Shown: positions 35,701-48,147 of the stretch, piece by piece | How positions within the stretch are numbered: the stretch's first letter is position 1 | How the letters are laid out: each line of letters begins with the position of its first letter | NCBI GenBank assembly: GCA_033439765.1 | Contig: JAULSN010000001.1 | Span: 3,100,001 to 3,164,000 of the forward strand | Source: Lasiosphaeria ovina | Taxonomy: Eukaryota; Ascomycota; Sordariomycetes; Sordariales; Lasiosphaeriaceae | DNA: 64,000 nt | Direction of reading: 5' to 3' | Translations under genes and position numbers: made by a program | Notes under the pieces: generated by a model | What the model was told of the DNA's origin: nothing | The model's database searches: none | The model's input: only the letters and a program-made list of their open reading frames with translations

Positions 35701-38700
35701 GTACTACTTATTTAGATAAAACCTTTTCTAAAGGTATTAGTAATATATTCCCGGTATACCTTTAGTTCTTTAAGAGATATCTTATATAATAAGCTATATC
35801 CTAAGTCCTCTAGCTTCTTCTTAAGTAATAACCTAATTTAGTGTTAAAGTATGGCTAGTTACTAGGGTTGTAGGTCCTGAAGTGCAGGGCACTGCAGTAG
35901 CTGTGTTGGAGCTGTGAGTGTTATGGCTGTTGTGTGGTGCTGAGGGCGCTATACCTAGATTGTTTACTTTGCCCCACAGCACCCTCTCGAAACCCCTATA
36001 CGTCTTGGCACACGTAAGACAAGCCCACTAGAAGACTATAGAATATAGAGCTGTCTACGAAGCCTGTGGGCCTCTAGAACCTTCTAGAGAGCCCACCTTA
36101 GGTCTATATAGACCTGTCCTTTCCCTTAGATAGATTTCCTTAAGCAAGCAAGCCTCTTGTTGTGAGTATAAAAGAAAGCAACAAGCAAGCACTGCACTCA
36201 CCACTCTTTGTACTATACTTCTTCTATAATACAACTCCTCTCTGTCTTCTTCAGCACCCACAGTTGGTCCCGAAGACCCTGACTGTAGGGCAGAGTCCCC
36301 TACAGCCTACGAAGTAGACTGCTGAGCAGAGTCCTCACAGTCTGAGTGGCAGGCCTGTAGCAGAGTTCTACAGACCTGTAGTCAGTCAGCCTGCTTCCCT
36401 CAGTGCCTTGCAGAAGCACTGTTGTATCGGACCGTAGGGCACAGCTCCCTACAGTCTACCCTGCACTTGATCGACCTACCCTGCACTTGGTTCCCGGTAT
36501 ACGCTACACGCCTTGCTTCCGCTGCGCCTGCTGCCCTGCGCACCCTGTATAGGTGCTGAGTTCAGGCCTATATAGGAACGTAGTTCAACATTTAGTAATC
36601 GACTAAGTCGTATTAAAGTACGAGGATATCTAATTAGACTTTACTAAAGACGTTTAAGAAGTTATAATATAGGGATAATAACTTAGCGATAATTCTTTCA
36701 TATAGTATATTATCGTCTTCTTCTAGACCGGTAGTTTTAAGCTTATTAATTCGCTTATTAAGCTCGTTAAGAATTATAACCTCGACTTATTCCCCTTTAT
36801 ACGAGAGTTAGAAGGCCGTTTTACTTAGTATAACTATCTTGGTAGAGCGCTCTTAGTATTAGCTAATCCTATCGCGTTATATATAATAAGGACCTCGCGC
36901 GTCCCGTTTAGGGTATAAGGGCTTCTTCTTCTATTCTTTAGGTTCTAGCTTCCCTAGTTATTCCTTCTATAATAGATTAAGTTCTCTCTCTATACGGTTA
37001 TATTCTCGCTTAGTACGATTACTATTAACCTATCGTACTAATCTCTAGAGGAGGGTAGGTCTAAAACTCGGAGTAGCTCTCGTTAGGGTAAGTTCTTCCT
37101 TAGGATTATAAACTATAAAGTTATTCTAGTTCTAGCGTTCGAGCTCGTCTATACGAGCCCGTACGAGCCGGCCGTCTCGGCGACGCTTATCCTCTTTCTC
37201 TAGGAGCTCGTTCTATTAATAGGCGTCCTATTAATAATCTATATTAGGGACGGAGGTTACTAAAGACTAGTTTATAGGAATAGTATTCTACTAACTCGGA
37301 TCGAGTTCCTAACTCTTTAGGAATAGAAGGCGGCGGTACTTTATATCGACTAAGATATTATAATAATCTAGCTACTTCCGGCCGATTATAACTTTATAAA
37401 TATAATTAATTTCGATAAAGTATTCTTCTTTAATTATATAATACTATATAATAAAGTCGGCGTTTAAGAGTATATCGATTTTTTAGCGGGATTTATTATC
37501 GAACCCTCCTACTTCTCGTATATAAGGGTCGATCGTTAATTTAGCTTATATTACTTTACGTAGTTACTATATAAATATTCGGTTAATAAAAAGGTATCTA
37601 TTTACTCTAAAGTTAATAAGTATATTATTTATAATTAAGGAAAGTCTATTATTTATTAGAATATAATTAATAGTAAAGGCTTATCCTCCTAAATATTTAG
37701 AAAATAATCCTAGTTCTTTCTTACTTATAGCCCCTATTATATATACCGACTTAGTCCTTAGGAGGGAGTCTACTTACCCTAAGGTTACTAGTTTTTCAGA
37801 TCTATATCTATTCCCTTAGCGGCGGGGCTCGTAGGCTATATCTCGGTTCTAGATCTATAGCGGGAGTCGTACTATATATAGCGATCTACGATTTCCTAAA
37901 CTCGATCCTTACTAGCGATAGGGGCGGTATTCTTCTAGGGGTAATCCCGAGTAGTATAGCCCTATTCCCGGTAAGTAAAGTATCGCTTCTCTAGATATAG
38001 CTTCTTAAGCTCCTCGGCTAAGGCGCGAGGGGGGTTCCGGTTAGGATTCGTAGAAGTAGGGGGTATAGGTTAGCTATCGGTTCCGCCACCACCTCGGGGG
38101 TTATATCGAGGTACGCCCTAACTACCTCTAGAGCTACTATTAACGCCGCTAGTAATAAGCTTCTCTACCTTAGCTTTATTAGCCTATCGTACCTTCTAGG
38201 CGAGCTTTATATTTAGCGTAAACTCGGCTCCGATCTTAATATACTTCTTAAAGTCGACGGTATTATCGATATATTTACGCGTTAACTTATCTTATATAAT
38301 AGGAGTAAGGCGGCGCTTAAATTCCTTCTTCTATTCGGATCAGGGGCGGCGGTACTAGCCTACTAAACGAATAAACTTATTCCGGAACTCGTAATAATTA
38401 TCTCTAGGTAATATATAAAGATTATTAAACTCCTCTAGAGCCTCCTCTTTATGATTTATATTATAGTACTTATTCTTAAGCTAGGCTAGTAAATCCTCTA
38501 CGGTCTTAATTTAGTTAGGATAGGCGTCCTCCAAATACGGTTCTAGCTATAAGGAGGTATTACTTATTAAGCGGAGTTTAATATAGGTCTAACGCGTATA
38601 GTCTATCTCGTAATAATCGGCGTTAACCTATAGCTTATTCTCTATTTAACGAATTTGGATATTAAAAGTAATTATATCCTTAGTACTATCGTTATAGAAA

Positions 38701-39665
38701 AGAAGAGGGTCTACTATCTTCGTACTTCGGCGGGGCTACGAATTACTAGAGGCCGGGGTTAAATATTACGAGCTATATTAAGAGAGTATATTAGTAACGA
38801 TAGTACGGTTTAGGCTATTAATATATTCCTATATTCTCTATATAATACGGTCCCGATCCTTAAAGGCTACCTACGTATTCTCTAGTAGGTCGTCTTCTAT
38901 AGAGGTGAAGGCGTAGGTTAGTCTTTCTATTAGGAGGTGGTCGGCCTACGAGCGGATATTTCGGATTACGGTTAACTAGTTATAAGCGATATCGTATAGC
39001 TATACTACCTGCCTATAGAGCGTATATATTATAATTATTTGTAATTTCATTTTATACTAGAGCTCGTCGGGATTATATAACGCCTTATACTCGAAATCCT
39101 TTATATTTATTAGCTCCTTAAAAGTCAGGTCCTTATTCTCTAGGAGGAGCGTTCGGAATAGTATAGCGGGTCCCTTCTTTCCGTATTTGACGAATATAAC
39201 GGCTATATTAGTAATCTTCTATTAGAAATTACCCTTAAGGTCCTCGAGAGTTAGATTAAACTATACTTTAGCGATCTCCGGGAGGATAGCCTAGTTATAG
39301 ACTTCTCGATTAATTTCGGCCTTACTTATTCCCGAAACGGGGTCGCGAATCGTTATCGTAGGAGCTCTTACTAATATAGTTCTTATAGTACGAGCCAAAG
39401 TCTCGTATTCGCGGACTAACTGGGAGAGAATAGTATTAGAGATCTTATACAGCTAGGCTTTAATAAAGTTATCCTATCGGTAGATAACCTCCTCGAGGGC
39501 CCGCTAGAGGTTTTCCTCTATAGAGTAATCCGAACCGATAGTAGATATTCCCTTAGTTATATAAGGACTTCCCCGTAGGTTTATACCGCTTAGTACGATT
39601 CCTTCTATACGGTCGCTAGGTTCTAGTCTCGTATAACTAGTACGTACCCTTCTTTACGACGGTAG
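32760..39665 (-). pseudogene. gypsy B gag-pol remains
   Basis: Homologous, piece by piece, to the + strand of element C (40314-45950). Gag near 38900-39665, protease region near 36600-38000, RT near 35100-35830 and integrase near 33300-34700. Dense TAA/TAG stops, no usable ORF. Confidence 0.75.
35842..36590. repeat. solo LTR (749 bp) of a different retrotransposon family
   Basis: Begins TGTTAAAG and ends GTTCAACA, flanked by a perfect 5-bp duplication TTTAG (35837-35841 and 36591-36595). It lies inside the RT region of element B. Element C has the uninterrupted site (42884-42888, complement CTAAA). It contains a TATAAAAG box (about 36169-36176) and short repeated motifs (CTACAG, CCTGTAG). 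It is not AT-shifted like its host, so it arrived after B was RIP-mutated. No coding capacity. Orientation of the parent element is unknown. Confidence 0.88.
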
Positions 39666-39745
39666 TGGATTTTAACAAAAATAAACAAATCTTCAGTAGG
39701 ATATTCTTTAAGGCCTTCCTAGGTAATAGGTTATAAGCTTTAGAT

Positions 39746-40000
39746 TATTACCGTATAGTCGATTTAATAAGATAGGGCTATACTAATTATCGCTATATTC
39801 GTAGAATCTAAAGCTAAGGAAAGAAAAAGAAAAGAAAGTTCTAAAAGGCTACGCGGTACGCGGAGAAGTAGGCTAGGTTTTATAGGTTACGTAATAGGAC
39901 TTAGCACGGGCTACTAATAGCGGGGTTGCTTAGTTAGCTCGAGTCGTATAGTATACGATCGATTAGGGCTACCTAAATGTCCTTCGCACCTACCGTAATA
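39746..40000 (-). repeat. gypsy B 5' LTR
   Basis: 255 bp; same length as the partner but with additional C-to-T changes at CpA sites (for example TCATCG to TTATCG). Confidence 0.85.
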
Positions 40001-43000
40001 CTATTACGGGACCTTTAGCTATAAGGTCATACCCTTTAGCCTTATTAATAATCTAGTAATATTTTAATATTTTATTAACGACTCTTTAATAAGCTACCTC
40101 GACGACTTCTATAACGCTTACCTCGATTATATCTTAGTCTATTTAAACTATAAGGAAGAGTACGTCCGTTACGTACGACTTATCTTATAACGACTATAGG
40201 AGGCCGGCTTATAGGCCGATATTAATAAGTACGAATTCTATATAAAGGAAACTAAGTACCTAGGCTTTATTATTAGAATCGATAAAGTATTAGTCGATCC
40301 CTTTAAAACGGATACTATTCCGAACGCTCCTCCCGGAGAATAAGGACCTAACCTTTAAGGGGCTAATAAATATAAAGGATTTCGAGCGTAAGGCGTCGTA
40401 TAACCCCGACGAGCTCTAACGCGAAATGAAATTATAAATAATTATAATATATACGCTCTATAGGTAAGTAGTATAGCTATACGATATTACTTACTACTAG
40501 TTAACCATAATCCGAAATATTTACTTATAGGCCGACCGCCTCCTAATAGATAGACTAGCCTTAGACGCCCTCGCCTCTACGGAAGACGACCTATTAGAAA
40601 ATATATAAGTAGCCCTTAAGGATCGGGACCGTACTATATAGAGAATATAAGAATATATCGATAGCCTAAACCGTACTATCGTTATTAATATACTCTCTTA
40701 ACGTAGTTCGCGGTACTTAACCCCGGCCTTTAGTAATTCGTAGCCCTACTAAAGTATAAAGATAATAAACCCTCCTCTTTTCTATAATAATAGTACTAAG
40801 GATATAATTACTTTTAATACCTAGATTCGTCAAATAGAGAATAAGCTATAGGTTAATACTGATTATTACGAGATAGACCGCGCGCGTTAGACCTATATTA
40901 AACTCCGCTTAGTAAGTAATACCTCTCTATAGCTAGAACTATATTTAGAAGACGCCTATCCTAACTAAATTAAGACTATAGAAGATTTACTAGCCTAGCT
41001 TAAGAATAAGTACCGTAATATAAATCGCGAAGAGGAGGCTCTAGAGGAGTTTAATAATCTTTATATATTACTTAGAGATAATTATTACGAGTTCCGGAAT
41101 AAGTTTATTCGTCTAGTAGGCTAGTACCGCTACCCCCGATCCGAATAGAAGAAGGAGTTTAAACGCCGCCTTACTCCTATTATATAGGATAAGTTAACGT
41201 GTAAATATATTAACGATACCATCGACTTTAAGAAGTACGTTAAGATCGGAGCCGAGTTCGCGCTAAATATAAAGCTTATCTAGAAGGTACGATAGGCTAA
41301 TAAAGCTAAGGTAGAGAAGCCTATTACTAGTAGCGTTAATAGTAGCTCTAGAGGTAGTTAGGGCGTACCTCGACGTAACCCTTAAGGTAGTAGCGGAACC
41401 GATAGCTAACCTACGCCCCCCGTTCTCGCGAATCCTAACCGGAACCCCCCTCGCGCCTTAACCGAGGAGCTTAAGAAGCTATACCTAGAGAAGCGATACT
41501 TTACTTACCGGGAATAGGGCTATACTATTCGGGACTACCCCTAGAAGAATATCGCCCCTATCGCCGGTAAGGATCGAGTTTAGGAAATCGTAGATCGCTA
41601 TATATAATACGACTCCTACTACGGATCTAGAACCGAGATATAGCTTATAAGCCCCGCCGCTAAGGGAATAGACGTAGATCCGAAAAACTAGTAACCCTAG
41701 GGTAAGTAGACTCCCTCCTAAGGACCGAGTCGGTATATATAATAGGGGCTATAAGTAAGAAAGAACTAGGATTACTTTCTAAATATCTAGGAGGGTAAGC
41801 CTTTACTATTAGTTATACTCTAATAAATAATAAACTTTCCTTAACTATAAATAATATACTTATCGACTTTAGAGTAAACGGATACCTCTTTATTAACCGA
41901 ATATTCGTATAGTAATTATATAAAGTAATATAAGCTAAATCGACGATCGACCCTTATATATAAGAAGTAGGAGGGTTCGATAATAAATCCCGTTAAAAAA
42001 TCGATATACTCTTAAGCGCCGACTTTATTATATAGAACCGTACGATTAAAGAAGAACGCTTTATTAAAATCGATTATATTTATAAAGTTATAATCGGTTA
42101 GAAGTGGTTAGATTATTATAATATCTTAATTAATATAAAGCGCCGCCGCCTTCTATTCTTAGAGAGTTAGGAACTCGATCCGAATTAGTAGAATACTATT
42201 CCTATAGACTAGTCTTTAGTAGCCTCCGTCCTTAATATAGACTATTAATAAGACGCCTATCGACGGAACGAGCTCCTAGAGAAAGAGGATAAGCGTCGCC
42301 GAGACGGCCGGCTCGTACGGGCTCGTATAAATGAGCTCGAACGCTAGAACTAGAATAACTTTATAGTTCATAATCCTAAGGAAGAACTCACCCCGACGAG
42401 AGCTACTCTAAGTTTTAGACCTACCCTCCTCTAGAGGTCGGTACGATAGGTTAACGGTAATCGTACTAAGCGAGAATATAACCGTATAGAGAGAGAACTT
42501 AATCTATCGTAAAAGGAGTAGCTAGGGAAGCTAGAACCCGAAGAATAGAAGAAGAAGCCCTTATACCCTAAACGGGACGCGCGAGGTCCTTATCGTATAT
42601 AACGCGATAAGATTAGCTAATACCGAGAGCGCCCTACCGAAATAGCTATATTAAGTAAAACGACCTTCCGACTCTCGTATAAAGGGGAATAAGTCGAGGT
42701 TATAACTCTTAACGAGCTCGATAAGTAAATTAATAAGCTTAAAACTACCGGTCTAGAAGAAGACGATAATATACTATATAAAAAAATCATTACCGAGTTA
42801 CTATCCCTATACTACGACTTCCTAAACGTCTTTAATAAAGTCTAATTAGATATCCTTATACCTTAATATAACTTAATCGATTACTAAATTAGATTATTAC
42901 TTAAGAAGAAGCTAGAGGACCTAGGATATAGCTTATTATATAAGATATCTCTTAAGGAACTAAAGGTATACCGGGAATATATTACTAATATCCTTAGAAA

Positions 43001-46000
43001 AGGTTTTATCTAAATAAGTAATACGCTATAGGCCGCCCCTATCCTCTTCGCTAGAAAGGGTAATAGTAGCTTATACTTCTATATAGATTATTATAAGTTA
43101 AACGCCTTAACGGAAAAAGACTAAATACCTTTACCTCTAATTAACGAGATACTTAGTCGTATTAGTAAGGCCCGTATCTTTATAAAGATCGATATCCGTT
43201 AAGTATTTTATAGAATCTATATATATCTAGACGACGAGTAATTAATAACGTTTCATACTCGTTATAGGACCTTTAACTATAAGGTTATACCCTTTAGCCT
43301 TACTAATAGTCTAATAATATTTTAACGTTTTATTAATAACTCTTTAATAAGCTACCTTAACGACTTTTATAACGCTTATCTCGATAATATCTTAATCTAT
43401 TTAGACTCTAAGGAAGAGTACGTCTATTATATACGACTTATCCTATAACGACTACGGAAGGCCGGCCTATAGGCCGATATAAATAAGTACGAATTCTATA
43501 TAAAGGAAACTAAGTACTTAGGCTTTATTATTAGAGTCGATAGGGTATTAGTCGATCCCTCTAAAACGGATATTATACGAAACTAGCCGGAGCCGAACGA
43601 TCTAAGGGGAGTATAATCCTTCCTTAGATTTTATAACTTCTATTACTAATTTATTTATAATTATAATTAAGTTATAAAGCTATTAGTAGCTCTAGTAAAG
43701 AAAGGGGAAGTATTTAGATAGAGCGACGACTATTAACTAGCCTTTAACGAGTTAAAAGCCCGTCTAATATTAGTACCGGTCCTAAAGTACTTCGAATATA
43801 ATCGGGAAACCCGTATTAAGACCGACTCCTCGGGAGGGGTAGTTACCGGAGTCTTAAGCTAGAAATACGGAGACGAGTAATACCCGGTAGCCTTTTATTC
43901 TAAAATAATAAAGGGGGCCGAATTTAACTACTTTATTTACTATAAGGAGTTACTAGTAATTATCCGATCTCTTTAATATTAATAGAGCGAGCTAGTAGGC
44001 CTATAGTACGAAGAGCTATTTATTATCTTCTCGGATAACGATATATTTAAGTACTTTATAACTAAATAGCGGCTTAATATAAGGTAGGCTAGTTAGGTAG
44101 AAGAACTTACTAGTTTCTACTTCCGAATACTCTATTATCTAGAAACGTTAAATATTACGGTAGATACCCTAACCTAACGCTCTTATAAGCTAAAGACTTA
44201 AAAGGAATAATAGGACGCCTATTATACCGTCTAGATATTTTAGTAGGATTATAATAGCGTACTAGTAAAGACGACGGAGTACTTATTAATAATAGAGGTA
44301 ACGCCGTTAATAACCCTAATCTTAAAAGTACTACCGTCTTTAGGGTATAAACTCCTTAACGAGCTACTCGAAGCTAATAGATCCGACGATTCCCTATTAG
44401 TCTATTATATAAAGGTACTTAAAGATTAGGAAGGTAATTAGCTATCGATAACTCGTAACGGCCTCCTCCTTAAGAATAATAAGCTCGTCGTACTAGACGT
44501 AGCGTAATTACGTACTCGAATTATCGATAAAATATATTCCCGACTTCCCTTAACTTACCCTAGAAGGAATAAAATATAGAAAATATTAAAGGAACTCTAC
44601 TAGTAAGCGGGTCTAAGTACCGATATAAATAGATTCGTCACTAACTATAAATATAAATCTACTAAAGTCCTACGAGATAAGACTCCCGGTCTATTATACC
44701 CGATTCCGCTACCTTAGAGAATCTAGAGCGGATTAGTTATTAACTTTAAGTCTTTACTAAAGGATAAATACGGGTATAATAACCTCTTTATAATTATCGA
44801 TCGCTTAAATAAAGCCTCTTAGTATATATTATATTATTCTACTATTACGGTAGTCGAGGTCGCTTATATATATTATAAGGGACTATATTATATATTCGGG
44901 TTACTCTTTAAAGTTATTAGCGATTAAGGTCCTTAGTTTATCTCTAAATTTATAGACGAATTAGTAAAGTTCCTAAGGATCCGTTAGAAATTATTATCCT
45001 CCGGGTATAAATAAACCGTAGGATAGGTAGAAAACCTCTACTAGTAGATCGATTAATAATTACGAATATTTATCTCTTACTATTAGGATAATTAGTCGAA
45101 ATTTATACCAGTTATAAACGCGGTCTAGAATTTAACTCCTTAAGATAATATAGAACTCTAGCTATACGAGGTCCTTTTTAGTTTCCCTATACTAATATAC
45201 TATAATTAGATAAGAAGAACGGACCTCTCCGACCCCGACCTCTAGTAATTAGAGAAGATAACCCGATAAGAGGCCTAGGAAATAGCCAAAACCCTAGAGG
45301 GATATATTAATACTATAAAGGATACTATTATAAAGGTATAAGAGCGCCAAACCTAGGAAGCTAATAAGTACCGCCGAATACCCGATTTCGACGTTAGTAA
45401 TTAAGTTTATATAATTAAAAAGATATAATCGACCGATCGGCCTAGCTTAAAACTAGACTTCCTACTAATATAATAATACTTTAAGGTTCTAGAGAGGTCC
45501 GGCCTTAACGGGTACGACTATAAATTAGAAATACCTAAGGGATAGCGAGGGACCGACGTATTCTATACGGACCGCCTACGCTTATACCTAAATAACCTAC
45601 TACCTAGTTAGGAGGACTTAAACCCGGAAGGAGAGACGATTAATAATAAGTAAGAATAGATTATAGAATAGGTATTAATATCGCGGTCGTACTATAGAAA
45701 ACTCTAGTATTAAGTTCAATAGTACGGGTAGGCTCCCGATACTACCTAGTATTACGCCGAAGACTTTAAGAACTCCCTAATTCTTCTAAAAGAATATTAC
45801 GATACTTACCCCGATAAAGCCGGACCGCCCGTACGGCTCGATAAGTAGCTATAAATAGCTAAGGGGGATAGGTTCGAAGAACTATACTAAGACGATAATA
45901 AACCTATAGTAAAAGATTATCCGCTATGTAGAATAACCCGACGTTAATAAGCTAGGGGGGGTTAAGCTTCGAGGCGAAGCTTTTTTCTAACCCGGGGGTA

Positions 46001-46256
46001 GTATTACGGTAGGTACGAAGGATATTTAGGTGGCCCTAATCGGTCGTACGCTATACGACTCGAGCTAACTAAGTAACCCCGCTATTAGTAGCCCGTGCCA
46101 AGTCCTGCTACGTGACCTATAAAACCTAGCCCACTTCTCCGCGTACCGCGTAGCCTTTTAGAACTTTCTTTTCTTTTTCTTTCCCTAGCTTTAGATTCTA
46201 CGAATATAGCGATGATTGGTATAGCCCTATCTCATTAAATCGACTATACGGTGATA
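40001..46256 (+). mobile_element. gypsy C, inverted partial relative of B, chimeric 5' end
   Basis: A + strand copy of the B family. It starts abruptly at 40001 with an RT fragment (40001 to about 40313, matching 43250-43565), then jumps to the gag C-terminal half at about 40314 and continues through protease, RT, RNase H and integrase to a 255-bp 3' LTR (46002-46256). The 5' LTR and gag N-terminus are missing. The RT/gag jump falls at GGATACTATTC, where both source sequences have a similar ATACTATT/ATATTAT stretch. RT is readable as FYIDYYKLNAL and KIDIR-VFYRI near 43080-43210. It is dead by many RIP-type stops. Confidence 0.78.
46002..46256 (+). repeat. gypsy C 3' LTR
   Basis: 255 bp, inverted relative to the B LTRs, beginning TATTACGG (RIP-altered TGTCACGG) and ending CGGTGATA. 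The polypurine tract AACCCGGGGGTAG lies just upstream. Confidence 0.85.
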
Positions 46257-47390
46257 AGAATACGAAAATATCGAATATATTATATACTAGCGCTAGAAGG
46301 TCGTAGCCTAGACTACTAGTCGGCGCTAGTATTTTAGAAAGTCTCATTAGAGGACCGTACGGTAGTAATAGGAGCGAAACGTACGCTTAGCCCTTAGGAA
46401 CGAAATACGATAACTCGTAAGTATTAAGTATAAACCTAAGGTACCCTAGTAAAAGACCCGAAGAGAACGAATACTATACTAGTAATTATAGTAGGTAAGA
46501 GAGCGTTTAGGAAACGGCTCGCGGGCCTCTAGTAGGCCCGGCGACTACGAGTAAAACCCACGTTCGAACAGACCGATACTAAGGATTAGAGGTATCCTAC
46601 GATCGGGTCCACTTAAAGACCTTAATTACCACCTCGCTTAGACGAAGCAATCGTTAGTAGAGTAGAGGCGGAACCAGGATTCTTACGAGGGCTATAGATT
46701 TAGGCCTAATACGAATAGGGATCTAGGAAAGAGAAGGGATTATTATCCCTAATCGCGAAAATCGACGGAGGAAGTAATAGAAATATTATCTCTACCGATC
46801 TCGTAAAGCGGCTCCGAATCCCTTAAAAGGAAAAGGAGGCCCCTTTAAGGCTAAAGACCTTCGACGGAGCTCCTATAGGATTTAATAACGGGTATTATAT
46901 ATAGGAGACCCAACCGCTACTAATTACGGTGGACGGAGAATCCCACGAAGTTATATTTAATATACTACCGTTAGTAAAGTAGTTCGATATACTACTAGGG
47001 GACCCGTAGCTAGAAGCCTATAACCCCGATATTTAGTAGGAGAAAGGTAATAAATTTCTCGCTAGCCGAAGAAAGAAAGACCGCGGATTAGGACGCTAAC
47101 CTCGGAAAGAAAACCCTCAAGACGACGAGGAAGGGCTACTCGATAGAAAGAGTAGGAGCTAAGATCGCTATATAGGCCAATATAGGGATTATAATAAGTC
47201 GATTAAGCTAAAGAAAGGAGTAGATATTAGAGAAGGACGATTTATTATACTTATTAAGGCTATCGAGCCGGACGAGGACGACTTAGGTAAGATACCGGAT
47301 AAGTTTAAGAACGTACCCCGCGAATATCTAAAATACGACATCTTTAGAGACCGAATAAGGGACTAACTACTAAAGTATAGACCGTTTATA
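46257..47390 (+). mobile_element. gypsy D fragment (protease region)
   Basis: A + strand segment that is the inverted copy of 48780-49870 in D', with high identity. It follows the C 3' LTR directly. Compared with D', about 1.8 kb of gag between the break at 32468 and this point is missing and replaced by the B/C complex. No ORF. Confidence 0.72.
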
Positions 47391-48147
47391 TTGGTTTTAA
47401 TATATATATATTTTTTTTTTTACCTTATATAAAATAAACGATATAAAAAGAACTATAAGAGGTAAAAATATATAATAAATATATTTATACTGCTTACGTA
47501 ATAATACAACTATAAATAATTGTGGGTCTCTTACATAAGCAATCTTATGTAAGCTGCAAAGCTTACATACACAACGACCTACACCTTACACAACGTAATG
47601 CAACCACAACCACTCAATGCCCCGCGTATACGGTCTTTGGAATCGATCCAACTGCCACAGGTGTTGGCCCCGCACGGCCAGGGCAGTAGGCGACCTTCAG
47701 GCAACCGGTTCCAACAGCCAGGCCGCTCACAGGGCCACCTGGCCGCGGACCGGGCCACCTGCCGGCCACCTGCAACAGGCCCGGGCCAACTAGCCGCAGG
47801 CCCTGCCGGGCCGGCTACGACCTTGGCCAACGATCCTCTGTTGGCTTCAGACCGTTGTTCGAAGTGTTGAACAGAGCCGAGTTCCGTTCAACCGAGTCCA
47901 CACAAGCTGGTATAATAAGGGGACCATTTTCCCACCTTTGTATTTAGAATAATAACATCTTAATCAGTCTTCGACCAATCACAATAATCTAAATACCATT
48001 CTGCTCCACTTTTTCTGCTCTTCATTATCATCCATTCTGCCATCCTTCACCGCCTTCGAATCTATCTCACGGAAGCTCCAAACCTTACCTTCCGTTAAAA
48101 CCTTTCCATAACTACCACTCTTCCAACTGCTTGAAAACTAATTAATG
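47391..48147. other. unclassified, partly GC-rich insert between inverted D copies
   Basis: About 750 bases unlike the surrounding D sequence. It starts AT-rich (47391-47520), has a palindrome TATGTAAGC...GCTTACATA (47552-47574), then a GC-rich stretch with repeated GGCCACCTG-like units (47640-47830), then a CT-rich tail. It is not RIP-shifted in its middle. It could be a solo LTR or a MITE; I could not find convincing ends or a target duplication. ORFs here are low-complexity and not supported. Confidence 0.5.

Larger units (their letters stand above)
32469..40000 (-). mobile_element. Ty3/gypsy element B, heavily RIP-degraded, with internal solo LTR
   Basis: 255-bp LTRs at 32469-32723 and 39746-40000 flank gag-pol on the minus strand. 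Termini in coding orientation were TGTCACGG...CGGTGATA, as in element A; here some are mutated to TATTACGG-type. The left flank is GATAC and the right flank CTATT, so no target duplication survives: one side has been rearranged. Pol is readable in pieces (RT near 35400-35830, integrase lower down) but saturated with TAA/TAG. A solo LTR of another family sits at 35842-36590. Element C is an inverted relative. Confidence 0.85.

Noticed and set aside
32464..40005. Target-site duplication for gypsy B
   Set aside because: Flanks GATAC and CTATT differ beyond what RIP could explain, so no duplication is claimed.
47579..47870. Overlapping ORFs on both strands in the GC-rich island (83 and 90 codons)
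   Set aside because: Composition is low-complexity Gly/Pro/Ala/Arg from repeated GGCCACCTG-like DNA; no start context or domain.
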